From Spirochaetales bacterium (GTDB taxonomy: Bacteria; Spirochaetota; Spirochaetia; DTKZ01): a DNA stretch of 12,394 bases. The position numbers and the translations under genes were made by a program. A model generated the notes under the pieces. It ran no database searches and was not told the DNA's origin. It saw only the letters and a list, made by a program, of their open reading frames with translations. The stretch is taken from assembly GCA_031266855.1 (NCBI GenBank), contig JAISAF010000361.1:1-12394 (forward strand), given 5' to 3'. Positions 1 through 6,499 of this stretch are shown here, in pieces (position 1 is the stretch's first letter; each line of letters begins with the position of its first letter).

Positions 1-1
1 G

Positions 2-562
2 GGCTTGAGCGGGGGAGGTTTGACTGATGAAAACGGCGCTCCCGTTTTTATCGGCGCGCAAGACAGGATCGCCCTGGCGCATCCCGCGGAACTGGATGAG
101 GGGCGGATAAAGGCATGGACAAAGCGCTTGAAGGAAAACGGGCGCAAACAGGCAATCGCGCAGCTCACGCTTCCTGTCTGTACGCCGTGTGCGGATGAAA
201 TGGATGGAAATGTCGTGAAGCGTTATTTCGGCGCGGTGACGAAACATATCGCCATTGTGGGAACCGCGGGAAAATGGGGTATGATTCCGGGCCGCGACGT
301 GAGTCATTATTCGTGCTATCATCTTCTGGATCCGATTCATAAAACCGGCGCACAAGTGCGGTTCGACACGATGTGGAGCGGCCCTGAGTACAATTCCGAA
401 GACGAAATTATCCGCGACGCGGTTTTTTATCGCGCCGGCGATATGATTTTCGGGGAAACCGTGCCGGATTCCGCGGTGTGTTCCCCTTCTGAATTGCCGG
501 TACGCTTTGTGTCAACGGCTCTTGCCGCGTTCGACAGCATCGCGGGAGTAAACAGGCGGTAA
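2..562 (+). CDS. DUF4132-like protein, C-terminal part (5' truncated by window edge)
   Basis: The reading frame is open to the left edge, so this is the end of a longer protein; the TTG at 5 is probably an internal Leu codon. The visible 186 residues begin with a G-L-T-D-E-N-G-A-P-V stretch, followed by I-A-L-A-H-P-A-E-L and an aW..rL segment leading to Q-L-T-L-P-V. This order (a dG.pv beta strand, a HPxEL motif, a W-containing helix, then QL) resembles the C-terminal region of DUF4132 proteins (MolR/YehI-like, often with a WGR domain), whose biochemical role is unknown. The ending, V-S-T-A-L-A-A-F-D-S-I, is also typical of these proteins. No signal peptide or membrane segment can be judged from a fragment. 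The next gene on the same strand starts 496 bases downstream beyond repeats, so an operon is unlikely. The coding call is strong; the family call rests on pattern memory and is moderate. Confidence 0.65.
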   Translation, partial: GLSGGGLTDENGAPVFIGAQDRIALAHPAELDEGRIKAWTKRLKENGRKQAIAQLTLPVCTPCADEMDGNVVKRYFGAVTKHIAIVGTAGKWGMIPGRDVSHYSCYHLLDPIHKTGAQVRFDTMWSGPEYNSEDEIIRDAVFYRAGDMIFGETVPDSAVCSPSELPVRFVSTALAAFDSIAGVNRR

Positions 563-596
563 GCAGGATAAACGCGCAGGAATTTTTCTCCTTATG

Positions 597-878
597 TTTT
601 GAGCGCCTTTTTGGCGCTTCGCGCCAAAAACCGGGCTTTCCGCTGCAAGTCCTCGGATTTGCCCATGCAAATCCTGCGGGCTTTCCGCTGCAATGCGCCC
701 GAAGACGGTCGCTTATCGGCTCTTCGAGCTTTGTACACGGCACAATCTTTTTTGAGCCTCTCGCCCATGTTGCTGGTAAAATCACACGCTGTCCGCGTGC
801 GTTTGTTTGGGCGTGATAGGTATGGATTGTAGCGGGCGCTATCGCGCCCCCGGAATCCCTGGCGCGCGCACCAGCGGC
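597..878 (+). repeat. Hairpin-cassette repeat, copy A (divergent, rearranged)
   Basis: Constant linkers GGGCTTTCCGCTGCAA at 633-648 and 678-693 separate perfect hairpins of unrelated sequence. Hairpin 1 is 608-630 (arms TTTTTGGCGC / GCGCCAAAAA, loop TTC). Hairpin 2 is 655-674 (arms GGATTTGC / GCAAATCC, loop CCAT). Hairpin 3 is 834-849 (arms GGGCGC / GCGCCC, loop TATC). The end linker with GCGCGCACCAGCG lies at about 862-876. Between hairpins 2 and 3 the copy is interrupted by about 140 bases that begin with an inverted piece of the left linker (ATGCGCCCGAA, 693-703). Confidence 0.75.
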
Positions 879-909
879 ATATATATTAGTAACCGCAAAG
901 AAAAAGAAA

Positions 910-1015
910 TTTACCGCGAAGTCGAAAAAGTAAGAAGAAATAAAAGTTATGGTATTCCCGGAACAAGAAAGATATAGTAGCCTGCTTTTTGACTTCTCCG
1001 GCTTCGCGGTTAAAA
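910..1015. repeat. Inverted pair of TTTACCGC motif upstream of LRR-like gene
   Basis: Positions 910-933 read TTTACCGCGAAGTCGAAA and onward to AGTAA; 992-1013 is the same motif inverted (ACTTCTCCGGCTTCGCGGT). The same motif occurs eight times in the window, always between genes. TTGACT at 989-994 and TAAAAA at 1011-1016 (spacing 16) could serve as a promoter for the gene at 1059, which would place the right motif copy inside that promoter. Confidence 0.6.
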
Positions 1016-1045
1016 AATTCTGCGGGCCAGATATAGGGTGAGAGT

Positions 1046-1051
1046 AAGGAG
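1046..1051 (+). promoter_or_regulatory. Shine-Dalgarno AAGGAG that decides the start of the LRR-like gene
   Basis: AAGGAG ends 7 bases before ATG 1059. The longer frame beginning at GTG 1038 would contain this sequence inside its coding region and has no such site of its own, so ATG 1059 is preferred. Confidence 0.75.
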
Positions 1052-1058
1052 TAAACAC

Positions 1059-1844
1059 ATGGTGGATTTGGAATATTGCAAAAAGTGGAGATTGCGGGAT
1101 AAGGACACATATCAGCGCGTTCATATCAATACGGCGGATGATTTTTCCCTGCTTACCGCGAAATGTTCCGAGATTATCATTTCAGGGCTGAATCAGGCAT
1201 ATTTCGAGCGTTTTTGCGCCTGTCACGCCGATAATTTTGAAATTATTCATATTCAAGCCTGCCCTCTTATTCGTGATTTGTCGCCGTTCCAAAATCTGCG
1301 AAATGTACAATGGCTTGAAATCAACTGGAATCAAAAGGCGGGCGCGTTCTGGGATATGTCCGGGAATATTTCTTTGTGCGGACTGCTGCTTCACGACATG
1401 AATAAAATTTCGTCGATGGACGGCCTGGAAAAAGCCCCCGCGCTTACTGGATTTTCGATAACCGAAAGCGAGGATGTAAAAATATATCTTGATACGCTGG
1501 AACCTTTGGCCTTATGCGAAAAAATCGAACAGCTTGAAATTCGTATCGAGGGCATACGCGACGAATCGGCTCTGCCTGTCACAAAAATGAAATCCCTGAA
1601 AGAAATGGGATCCAGTTTATCATTGTTTGAAACAGAACAATTTGCCATGCTGACGGCAAGGCTGAAAAATGTGAAACTGCAAATCGATCGGCCATATTTT
1701 GTTTTTCCCCGGTCCCCGGAGGAAAACGCTTCGTCGCGGAACGTAAGGGTTGTCGGGAAAAAGAAACCGTGGTTAGCGGAACAAAGCCCAAAACTGAAAC
1801 AATATGAAAACGAATGGAATGCGCTGGTCGCGAAATATACGTGA
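1059..1844 (+). CDS. Leucine-rich-repeat-like protein of unknown function
   Basis: The product is 261 residues and opens with M-V-D-L-E-Y. There is no signal peptide or membrane segment, so it is probably cytoplasmic. Several stretches have the LRR rhythm of alternating leucines and isoleucines about 20-24 residues apart: C-S-E-I-I-I-S-G-L-N, F-E-I-I-H-I-Q-A-C-P-L-I-R-D-L-S-P-F-Q-N-L, V-Q-W-L-E-I-N-W-N, L-C-G-L-L-L-H-D-M-N-K-I-S-S-M-D-G-L, and I-E-Q-L-E-I-R-I-E. The 'L..C..I.DLSPF..L' unit is the most LRR-like. The repeats are degenerate, which fits a protein-binding solenoid, but the ligand cannot be guessed. The C-terminus is basic (G-K-K-K-P-W) and not repeat-like. The gene is flanked on both sides by repeat elements, with a DUF4132-like gene upstream and a convergent OmpA-like gene downstream. 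Start choice rests on AAGGAG at 1046-1051. Coding is very likely; LRR assignment is moderate. Confidence 0.7.
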   Translation: MVDLEYCKKWRLRDKDTYQRVHINTADDFSLLTAKCSEIIISGLNQAYFERFCACHADNFEIIHIQACPLIRDLSPFQNLRNVQWLEINWNQKAGAFWDMSGNISLCGLLLHDMNKISSMDGLEKAPALTGFSITESEDVKIYLDTLEPLALCEKIEQLEIRIEGIRDESALPVTKMKSLKEMGSSLSLFETEQFAMLTARLKNVKLQIDRPYFVFPRSPEENASSRNVRVVGKKKPWLAEQSPKLKQYENEWNALVAKYT

Positions 1845-1904
1845 AACCTTGCGTTACCGAACAGCTATAGTACCCTGCAAAGACTAAACACAGGGAAATA
1901 TAAA

Positions 1905-2036
1905 TAACTGCTAAGTCGAAAACTGGCAAGGGCGAAGAACGGGCAAGAGCGAAGAACGGGCAAGGGCGAAGAAGCAAAAGAAGGAAGGGAAAAAAAAGAC
2001 CTAAAGAGCAAAAACTTCTCCGGCTTAGCGGTAAAT
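1905..2036. repeat. Inverted pair of TTTACCGC-type motif downstream of LRR-like gene, enclosing a minisatellite
   Basis: The left copy (about 1905-1922, AACTGCTAAGTCGAAAACT) and the right inverted copy (2013-2036, ACTTCTCCGGCTTAGCGGTA) enclose a 17-base tandem repeat and a purine-rich tract. The left half, about 1908-1988, is nearly identical to the reverse complement of 9003-9072. Confidence 0.65.
1925..1974 (+). repeat. 17-base tandem repeat, three units
   Basis: The units GGCAAGGGCGAAGAACG (1925-1941), GGCAAGAGCGAAGAACG (1942-1958) and a final 16-base GGCAAGGGCGAAGAAG (1959-1974) differ by one or two bases. The same unit in a 20-base version recurs inverted at 9018-9057. Confidence 0.85.
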
Positions 2037-2059
2037 TCTTTCTTTAAACCATGCCGCGC

Positions 2060-2081
2060 GAAAGGCAGTCCCCTGCCTTTC
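2060..2081. terminator. Hairpin between convergent genes, probable terminator
   Basis: This is a perfect 9-base-pair stem (GAAAGGCAG / CTGCCTTTC) with a TCCC loop. It sits one base beyond the stop codon of the OmpA-like gene and downstream of the LRR-like gene. On the plus strand it is followed by a T-rich run (TTTATCCTT), so it best fits termination of plus-strand transcription; on the minus strand no T-run follows. Confidence 0.55.
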
Positions 2082-2082
2082 T

Positions 2083-3339
2083 TTATCCTTCAAGGATAAT
2101 GATTTCCACCCTGCGGTTACGCGCGCGGCCTTCCCCGCTCGTGTTAGGCGCCACAGGCTGAGAGGAACCCCGTCCTTCATACAAAAGCCGGCCCGGAGGA
2201 ACACCCCGTTTTTCCAGAGCTTCGCTTATGGCCCGCGCCCTTTCAAGGGAAAGCTGCTTCTCCCCCGCGGGCTTGCCAAGATCCGCCGCGTGTCCCACAA
2301 CAAGGAAATTCCTGTCCGGCAGGGAAAGCAGGGTCTGCGCCAGCGCGTCCAGCCGGGCGTTTTCCGAAGGCAAAAGGCGGGCGGAATCCGCTTCAAAGAG
2401 CAGGTTATTGACGGTAAGCGCGACACCTTCTGGCCGGCTTTCCACTTCAATACCGGGAATGTCCCCGGCTGGAACCTTCGCGGGAAGAAGCCGGGCAACG
2501 CGGTTCAGGGTTTCCGGCCGGTCCAGAGGAACCACTCCTTCAAAAAAAGTCAGAACCGTGCCTTCCAGAGACAGTTCGCGCCCGCCACGGTAGCGATACT
2601 GTTCCTTGAAAGTCTCGCTGATAAGCCGCGGGCCGCCGGCTTCGGAAGGCAGGAAAATATTTGCCTCGTGAACCCCGCTGGCCTCATCCAGATCCGCGGC
2701 GGCGCTTTCACCGCCGTGGTAGCGGATGGCATACTTTGCTTTCAGATAATGACCGGGAAAGCCTTTGTACTCCCCTGGCCCGGTGTAGGTATAATCCACA
2801 TAAACCGGCGCAGGCGTGATACTGCCGGAAAAAAGCGGATCCAGGATACGCTCGGCGGGAGCCTGCCAGTTCGCGCCCACACGTATGGCCTCCCGGGGCA
2901 AAGCCGGAAAACTCCGCATTGTCGGAAAACGCCCCGGGCTTCCCGCCTCGACAGCGCCAAAAGGATTCAGGGAAACTTCCGCGGGAAACGATTCGTCCAC
3001 AGGGGCGGCGGCAAGCCGGGCGGCCCGCTTTGTTTCCTCAAGAACGTAAAATCTGCCGGTATAAACAAAACCGCCATCCACGTTTTTGCCGCCGCGCCTG
3101 AGCGTTCCCCGGATCTCCCGGTAGGCCGCGCCTATATATTTTCCGTTTTCGCGTTTGCGGAAATTATGCATTTCTATAATACGATAGACTTCGGGGGCCT
3201 CTCCCTGGGGAAGAAAGTTTTGCGCCTGCGTGGAACACGGCGCGAAAAAAAGGCCATACACAAGGCAGAAAAAAAACCGCGTTTTTTTCCAGTGTCCTGA
3301 ATTCCGAAAATACGAATCCGTTTTTTTCGTTTTTATCAT
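2083..3339 (-). CDS. OmpA C-terminal-domain envelope protein
   Basis: The 418-residue product has a basic start, a hydrophobic segment at about residues 21-34 and a plausible signal-peptidase site after T-Q-A (residue 39). Cys35 (F-F-A-P-C) does not make a good lipobox, although spirochete lipoboxes are loose. Residues 40 to about 305 are a periplasmic region with no family I recognise. Residues 311-418 are an OmpA/MotB peptidoglycan-binding domain: N-L-L-F-E-A-D-S-A, then V-V-G-H-A-A-D (347-353), L-S-L-E-R-A-R-A-I, G-V-P-P-G-R, and G-R-A-R-N-R-R-V-E-I close to the C-terminus. In the usual GHTDxxG motif the Thr is replaced and one residue is inserted, so the peptidoglycan-contact loop is slightly altered. 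The expected role is anchoring an outer-membrane or periplasmic component to the cell wall. ATG 3337-3339 is the only start that includes the signal peptide; GGAAGGG lies about 12 bases upstream. It is separated from the minus-strand operon to its right by repeats and probably has its own promoter. Confidence 0.88.
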   Translation of the reverse strand: MIKTKKTDSYFRNSGHWKKTRFFFCLVYGLFFAPCSTQAQNFLPQGEAPEVYRIIEMHNFRKRENGKYIGAAYREIRGTLRRGGKNVDGGFVYTGRFYVLEETKRAARLAAAPVDESFPAEVSLNPFGAVEAGSPGRFPTMRSFPALPREAIRVGANWQAPAERILDPLFSGSITPAPVYVDYTYTGPGEYKGFPGHYLKAKYAIRYHGGESAAADLDEASGVHEANIFLPSEAGGPRLISETFKEQYRYRGGRELSLEGTVLTFFEGVVPLDRPETLNRVARLLPAKVPAGDIPGIEVESRPEGVALTVNNLLFEADSARLLPSENARLDALAQTLLSLPDRNFLVVGHAADLGKPAGEKQLSLERARAISEALEKRGVPPGRLLYEGRGSSQPVAPNTSGEGRARNRRVEIIILEG

Positions 3340-3370
3340 TACAGATTGCCCTTCCGTTTACAGATAGTCC

Positions 3371-3594
3371 TTAAAGCCTTGTTCAATATCTTTATAATTA
3401 TCAGAATTTGGGCGCATTTTTTGCGGCTGTGCCGCAAAAAACCGGGCTTTCCGCTTCAATCTTTTGGCTACGCCAAAAGGATTTCCGCTCCAATCCCTTG
3501 CGCCGCGCAGCGGCCGCGCAAAATCGCTTCGCGATTTTGCGACCAGCCCCCCTTGCGCACTTAGGGTTTTTCCAGTTTTTGAACAGGCTCTTAA
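3371..3594 (+). mobile_element. MITE-like element I with hairpin-cassette core (copy B)
   Basis: The left end TTAAAGCCTTGTTCAATAT (3371-3389) and right end TTTTTGAACAGGCTCTTAA (3576-3594) are inverted repeats, bounded by TTAA on both sides. The core is a hairpin cassette: the GGGCGCATTT linker (3410-3419), hairpin 3417-3441 (arms TTTTTTGCGGC / GCCGCAAAAAA, loop TGT), linker CCGGGCTTTCCGCTTCAAT, hairpin 3461-3479 (arms CTTTTGGC / GCCAAAAG, loop TAC), linker GATTTCCGCTCCAATCCC, then hairpin 3517-3541 (arms CGCAAAATCGC / GCGATTTTGCG, loop TTC). There is no coding capacity, so movement would need a transposase in trans. Element status is inferred from the ends and the TTAA flanks. Confidence 0.6.
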
Positions 3595-3605
3595 AGCCTG
3601 TTCAA
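3579..3605. repeat. Perfect inverted repeat at the junction of two MITE-like elements
   Basis: The 11-base arms TTGAACAGGCT (3579-3589) and AGCCTGTTCAA (3595-3605) flank CTTAA. It is formed by the right end of element I meeting the left end of element II, sharing one TTAA. Confidence 0.85.
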
Positions 3606-3852
3606 TATTTTGAAAACCCCTGGGCGCGGTAGCGCTTAACAGAATTTTTACCGCATGGTTACGCGCAAGCTAATTGCCTGTGGCAATTCCGGAAGCTGCC
3701 GCTGGTGCGCGCGCAAGGGATTGCAGCGGAAAGCCCGCAGGATTTGCATAAGCAAATCCGAGGACTTGGAGCGGAAAGCCCGGTTTCGGGGCCGCGCCAG
3801 CGGCCCCGAAATGCGCCCGAATTTTTAATAAAAATGTTGAACAGGTTCTTAG
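3591..3852 (-). mobile_element. MITE-like element II with inverted hairpin-cassette core (copy C)
   Basis: The left end TTAAAGCCTGTTCAATATTT (3591-3610) and right end ATGTTGAACAGGTTCTTAG (3834-3852) are inverted repeats. The core is in the opposite orientation to element I: left linker ATGCGCCCGAA (3811-3821), hairpin 3784-3811 (arms TTTCGGGGCCGC / GCGGCCCCGAAA, loop GCCA), linker with AGCGGAAAGCCC (3770-3781), hairpin 3740-3759 (arms GGATTTGC / GCAAATCC, loop ATAA), a second AGCGGAAAGCCC (3725-3736), the end linker at about 3696-3721, and a further small hairpin 3672-3688 (arms AATTGCC / GGCAATT). Its right flank, TTAG, is a degenerate match to the TTAA at the other end. Confidence 0.6.
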
Positions 3853-3870
3853 TTTCTTTTCGGATTTTTT

Positions 3871-5397
3871 TCAGAATTTATCCAGTGCTTTCCGTCCTGT
3901 CGCGAGGTTCGCGGCGATTTTTCCGCTTAGTGCCGCGCAGATAACGCCGCCGGGCCACAGGCTGTAATGACCGCACACAAAAAGATTTTCCAGGGGTGTG
4001 CGTATCAGATTTTTCCAGCGGCTGCGGTACACCAGGGATTCCCGGTCTCCATAGCACCAGCCGCCTGAAGAGCCGCGGCTGTTCAGGGTAAACCTTTCCG
4101 TGCTGTGCGGGGTTCCCGCGTCCTGGTACAGGATTTTTGTTTCAAGGCCGGGAAGAATCCTTTGCGCGCCGCGAAGCAGTTCACCGGCTGTAGAGTCTTT
4201 GAGATGTTTGTACCCGCCGGGCCGGGGAAGCTGCCCGTTCCCGCTATGCCAGCGGTCCTGCCAGTCCCAGGCGCTGTAGGTTTGCAGCACAAGAGTTGTA
4301 GCGCCGTGCGGCGCGGCGCCGGGATTCTCCCTGCCGAAATGGTTCACGAGCATCCACATCCTGCTGTGTATACCGGCGGGCGAATCCGCCTGAGGAAAGA
4401 TCGTTTCATAGTTCGGAAAGTAAAATACATGCTGGGCGCCAAGCCGCTTGTGCATTTCATCCACGCCAATGTCGAGGCCCAGGTAAACGCTGAAAAGCTC
4501 TTCGGTCAGTTTCGCTTCGCGTACCTTCTTCGCGAAGGACGGCCGGAACACGTCAGGCGCAATCTCTCCAACGAGTTTTTTATAATCGCCCGCATAAATA
4601 AAATGTTTCGCGCTGTACACTTCCGCGGTATCCGTAATCAGGGACACGGCACTGCTGCCTTTTGTTTCAATTTTTGAGACACGGCGGGACAGGCGGATTT
4701 CGCCTCCTAATTCCCGCAAACGCCGGACCAGAACATCGTACAGGGCCTGCATGCCTCCCTGCGGGTACCAGTAGTCGTGTATCCATAAATGCCAGAATCC
4801 GGCAAAAAAAATAAACGGCATCCGGTAATAGCCGATGCGCGAAAACCATGCGCGAAGGCTGGGGTCTTTTATACAGGCGCAGACTTTCTCCCGGTACTTC
4901 CAGGTAAGCCAGCGCCGCAGCCTGAAAAACCAGGGCGCGAAGCTCAGGAGTTTTCCCACGGAAAAGTCCTGGAGTAAAGGAAAACTCCAGGGGCTGGAAT
5001 GCGCGCCGATAAAACGGGAAACTTCACGGATTTCACGAAAAAGCGTATGAATCCCTTCCTCCCGCGGAAAAGCGGCGGCAAGCGCGTTTTCAGCATGTTC
5101 AAGGGAATCCACAAAAAAATCAAAATCAGCGGCCGCCATCCTGAAACGGGGCTTATGCCATGTTACCCTGTCAAGAATACCCAGCTCCGCGAACACCGGG
5201 AACACGATTCCCAGACTCTCAAAGGACTGATCGCCCCCATCAAAATAAAACTGCCCGCGCCGGAACCCCGACATATTACCGCCTGGCTGATGGTTCTGCT
5301 CAAGAACAAGGGTCTTGAGTCCCCTCCCCGCCAGATACAGGGCGGCTGTCATTCCGCCCAGCCCGCCGCCAGTAACAACCGCGTCATACATACTCAT
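3871..5397 (-). CDS. FAD-dependent oxidoreductase, phytoene desaturase/CrtISO-like (COG1233 type)
   Basis: The product is 508 residues, the usual length for this family. The N-terminus has the FAD Rossmann motif G-G-G-L-G-G (residues 10-15), then L-E-Q (32-34) and P-G-G-N (38-41). The C-terminus has L-F-V-C-G-H-Y-S-L-W-P-G-G-V followed by A-A-L-S-G-K (472-492), the second FAD-contact motif of phytoene desaturase, carotenoid isomerase and retinol saturase relatives. These enzymes desaturate or isomerise polyene or lipid substrates, but no carotenoid gene (crtB, crtE) is nearby, so the substrate is open. It is the last gene of the operon. Its ATG overlaps the stop of the upstream neuB-like gene (ATGA at 5394-5397), implying translational coupling. 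A second ATG two codons in (5389-5391) is possible. No T-run terminator follows; the repeat hairpins downstream may stop transcription. Confidence 0.85.
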   Translation of the reverse strand: MSMYDAVVTGGGLGGMTAALYLAGRGLKTLVLEQNHQPGGNMSGFRRGQFYFDGGDQSFESLGIVFPVFAELGILDRVTWHKPRFRMAAADFDFFVDSLEHAENALAAAFPREEGIHTLFREIREVSRFIGAHSSPWSFPLLQDFSVGKLLSFAPWFFRLRRWLTWKYREKVCACIKDPSLRAWFSRIGYYRMPFIFFAGFWHLWIHDYWYPQGGMQALYDVLVRRLRELGGEIRLSRRVSKIETKGSSAVSLITDTAEVYSAKHFIYAGDYKKLVGEIAPDVFRPSFAKKVREAKLTEELFSVYLGLDIGVDEMHKRLGAQHVFYFPNYETIFPQADSPAGIHSRMWMLVNHFGRENPGAAPHGATTLVLQTYSAWDWQDRWHSGNGQLPRPGGYKHLKDSTAGELLRGAQRILPGLETKILYQDAGTPHSTERFTLNSRGSSGGWCYGDRESLVYRSRWKNLIRTPLENLFVCGHYSLWPGGVICAALSGKIAANLATGRKALDKF

Positions 5398-6497
5398 GCC
5401 AGAAGGTCGCTCCAGGTAATCCCCTGCCCGGCGGGAACAGTACGCGCCGCGCGGACACCCAGAATAAGATCGCGGAATTCCGGCCCCAGTCCGGGACGCA
5501 GGTTCTTCTCGCTTCTGAGGATAGCGGTATTCGCGGCGCTGAATTTTTCCCCCGCGGCAATTTCCATACAGGCATGAAGGCCGCGGCGCGTCGTCGCGTA
5601 GTTCAGCGCTTCCGCCGCGGCAAGGGTTTTCACGCCGTTTCCCAGGACGCGGCGCACCCTGTCCCTGCCACAGGCAGCTTCAATTGCCTCAAGAGCTTCG
5701 CCGGTACGGCCCGCGGCCCGTTCAGTCTCCGCGGCACGCACTTCCCGTACCAGCATAGTAAAAGCCCGTGGAGGAAGGGCTATAGGATCGTCCAGCCCCC
5801 CGCCCGCGGTATCAAGAGTAAAATGCTTTTCAATCATCGCCGCTCCATAAAGAACCGAAAGCACAGGAACCAGAACCGGATCACGGGAGTGATCCGAAAC
5901 CCCCGCCGGCAGACCAAACACAGCGGCCAGATTCGGAATAACGCGGATATTGTACTCCTCCTCCGGCGCGGGATAGGAAGTAACACAGTGTAAAAGCGTT
6001 ATATCGGACTTCAACCCGACCCCGGAGTTTTCGCGCAGCGCCGCAAGGGCCCTTTCAATATCAGCGAGGGTCGAAACGCCGGTAGACAGAATAATCGAAC
6101 AGCCAAAGGAAGCGATTTCCCGCAAAAGCGGAAAATGATTCAGTTCCGGCGAAGCGACCTTAACCGCCGGAGTTCCAATATCGCGAAGAACGCGGGCGCT
6201 TTGTATTCCAAAAGGCGAGCAGATAAACACAAGCCCCGCCTCTTCGGTTATCGCCTTGAGCCGCTCATAGAAATCCCGCCCCCGTTCAAGAGCGCGAAAA
6301 CGCTCATACAAGGCAATATCGCCGCCCGGCAGCCGCACCCTGCCAGCGGCGGGATGAAGAATCTCATCAGCATAGACACACTGGAACTTCGCGGCATCGG
6401 CCCCGCAGGAAGCCGCCGCCATCACCAAATCGCGGGCACGCTCAAGGTCGCCCCCGTGGGAAGTTCCAATCTCGGCAACAATAAAGGCGCGGCCCAT
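5394..6497 (-). CDS. neuB: NeuB-family nonulosonic acid synthase (sialic acid synthase-like) with SAF domain
   Basis: Members condense phosphoenolpyruvate with an N-acetylated hexose to give sialic, legionaminic or pseudaminic acid. The 367-residue length is typical. The TIM-barrel part carries A-E-I-G-T-S-H-G-G (8-16), K-F-Q (37-39), S-P-F (94-96), K-V-A-S-P-E-L-N (113-120), S-T-G-V-S-T-L (138-144), H-C-V-T-S-Y-P (170-176), S-D-H-S (201-204) and I-E-K-H-F-T-L-D (222-229). His203 and His225 correspond to the metal-binding histidines and Lys37 to a PEP-contact lysine. Residues about 303-367 form the antifreeze-like SAF domain with R-R-G-L-H-A and R-P-G-L-G. The usual N of 'GxNHxG' is Ser here. 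The start is 2 bases after the serS stop, with no strong Shine-Dalgarno, so reinitiation is likely. No CMP-transferase (neuA) or epimerase is nearby, so the sugar made cannot be named. Confidence 0.9.
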   Translation of the reverse strand: MGRAFIVAEIGTSHGGDLERARDLVMAAASCGADAAKFQCVYADEILHPAAGRVRLPGGDIALYERFRALERGRDFYERLKAITEEAGLVFICSPFGIQSARVLRDIGTPAVKVASPELNHFPLLREIASFGCSIILSTGVSTLADIERALAALRENSGVGLKSDITLLHCVTSYPAPEEEYNIRVIPNLAAVFGLPAGVSDHSRDPVLVPVLSVLYGAAMIEKHFTLDTAGGGLDDPIALPPRAFTMLVREVRAAETERAAGRTGEALEAIEAACGRDRVRRVLGNGVKTLAAAEALNYATTRRGLHACMEIAAGEKFSAANTAILRSEKNLRPGLGPEFRDLILGVRAARTVPAGQGITWSDLLA

Positions 6498-6499
6498 TA

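Larger units (their letters stand above)
563..1058. other. Non-coding region packed with repeats (between DUF4132-like and LRR-like genes)
   Basis: No convincing gene lies here. The stretch contains a divergent copy of the hairpin-cassette repeat (about 597-878), then an AT-rich tract bounded by an inverted pair of the TTTACCGC motif (910-1015), then the ribosome binding site of the next gene. Open frames in this stretch, including a long one on the minus strand, simply translate repeat sequence and have no family-like content. Confidence 0.7.
3340..3870. other. Non-coding region occupied by two abutting MITE-like elements
   Basis: Nearly all of this gap between the OmpA-like gene and the four-gene operon is repeat. 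Short open frames such as GTG 3705 onward translate repeat linkers and run into the antisense of the next gene. Any OmpA-like gene promoter must lie in or beside the left element end (3371-3392). Confidence 0.75.

Noticed and set aside
599..832. Plus-strand 77-codon open frame in the first intergenic region
   Set aside because: It begins with TTG and translates the hairpin-cassette linkers and hairpins directly.
408..1124. Long minus-strand open frame (238 codons) over the region between the first two genes
   Set aside because: It overlaps the DUF4132-like gene and the LRR-like gene ends and mainly translates repeat DNA; no family-like motif and no ribosome site.
2290..3300. Plus-strand open frame of 336 codons antisense to the OmpA-like gene
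   Set aside because: No recognisable motif, and the opposite strand encodes a clear signal peptide plus OmpA domain.
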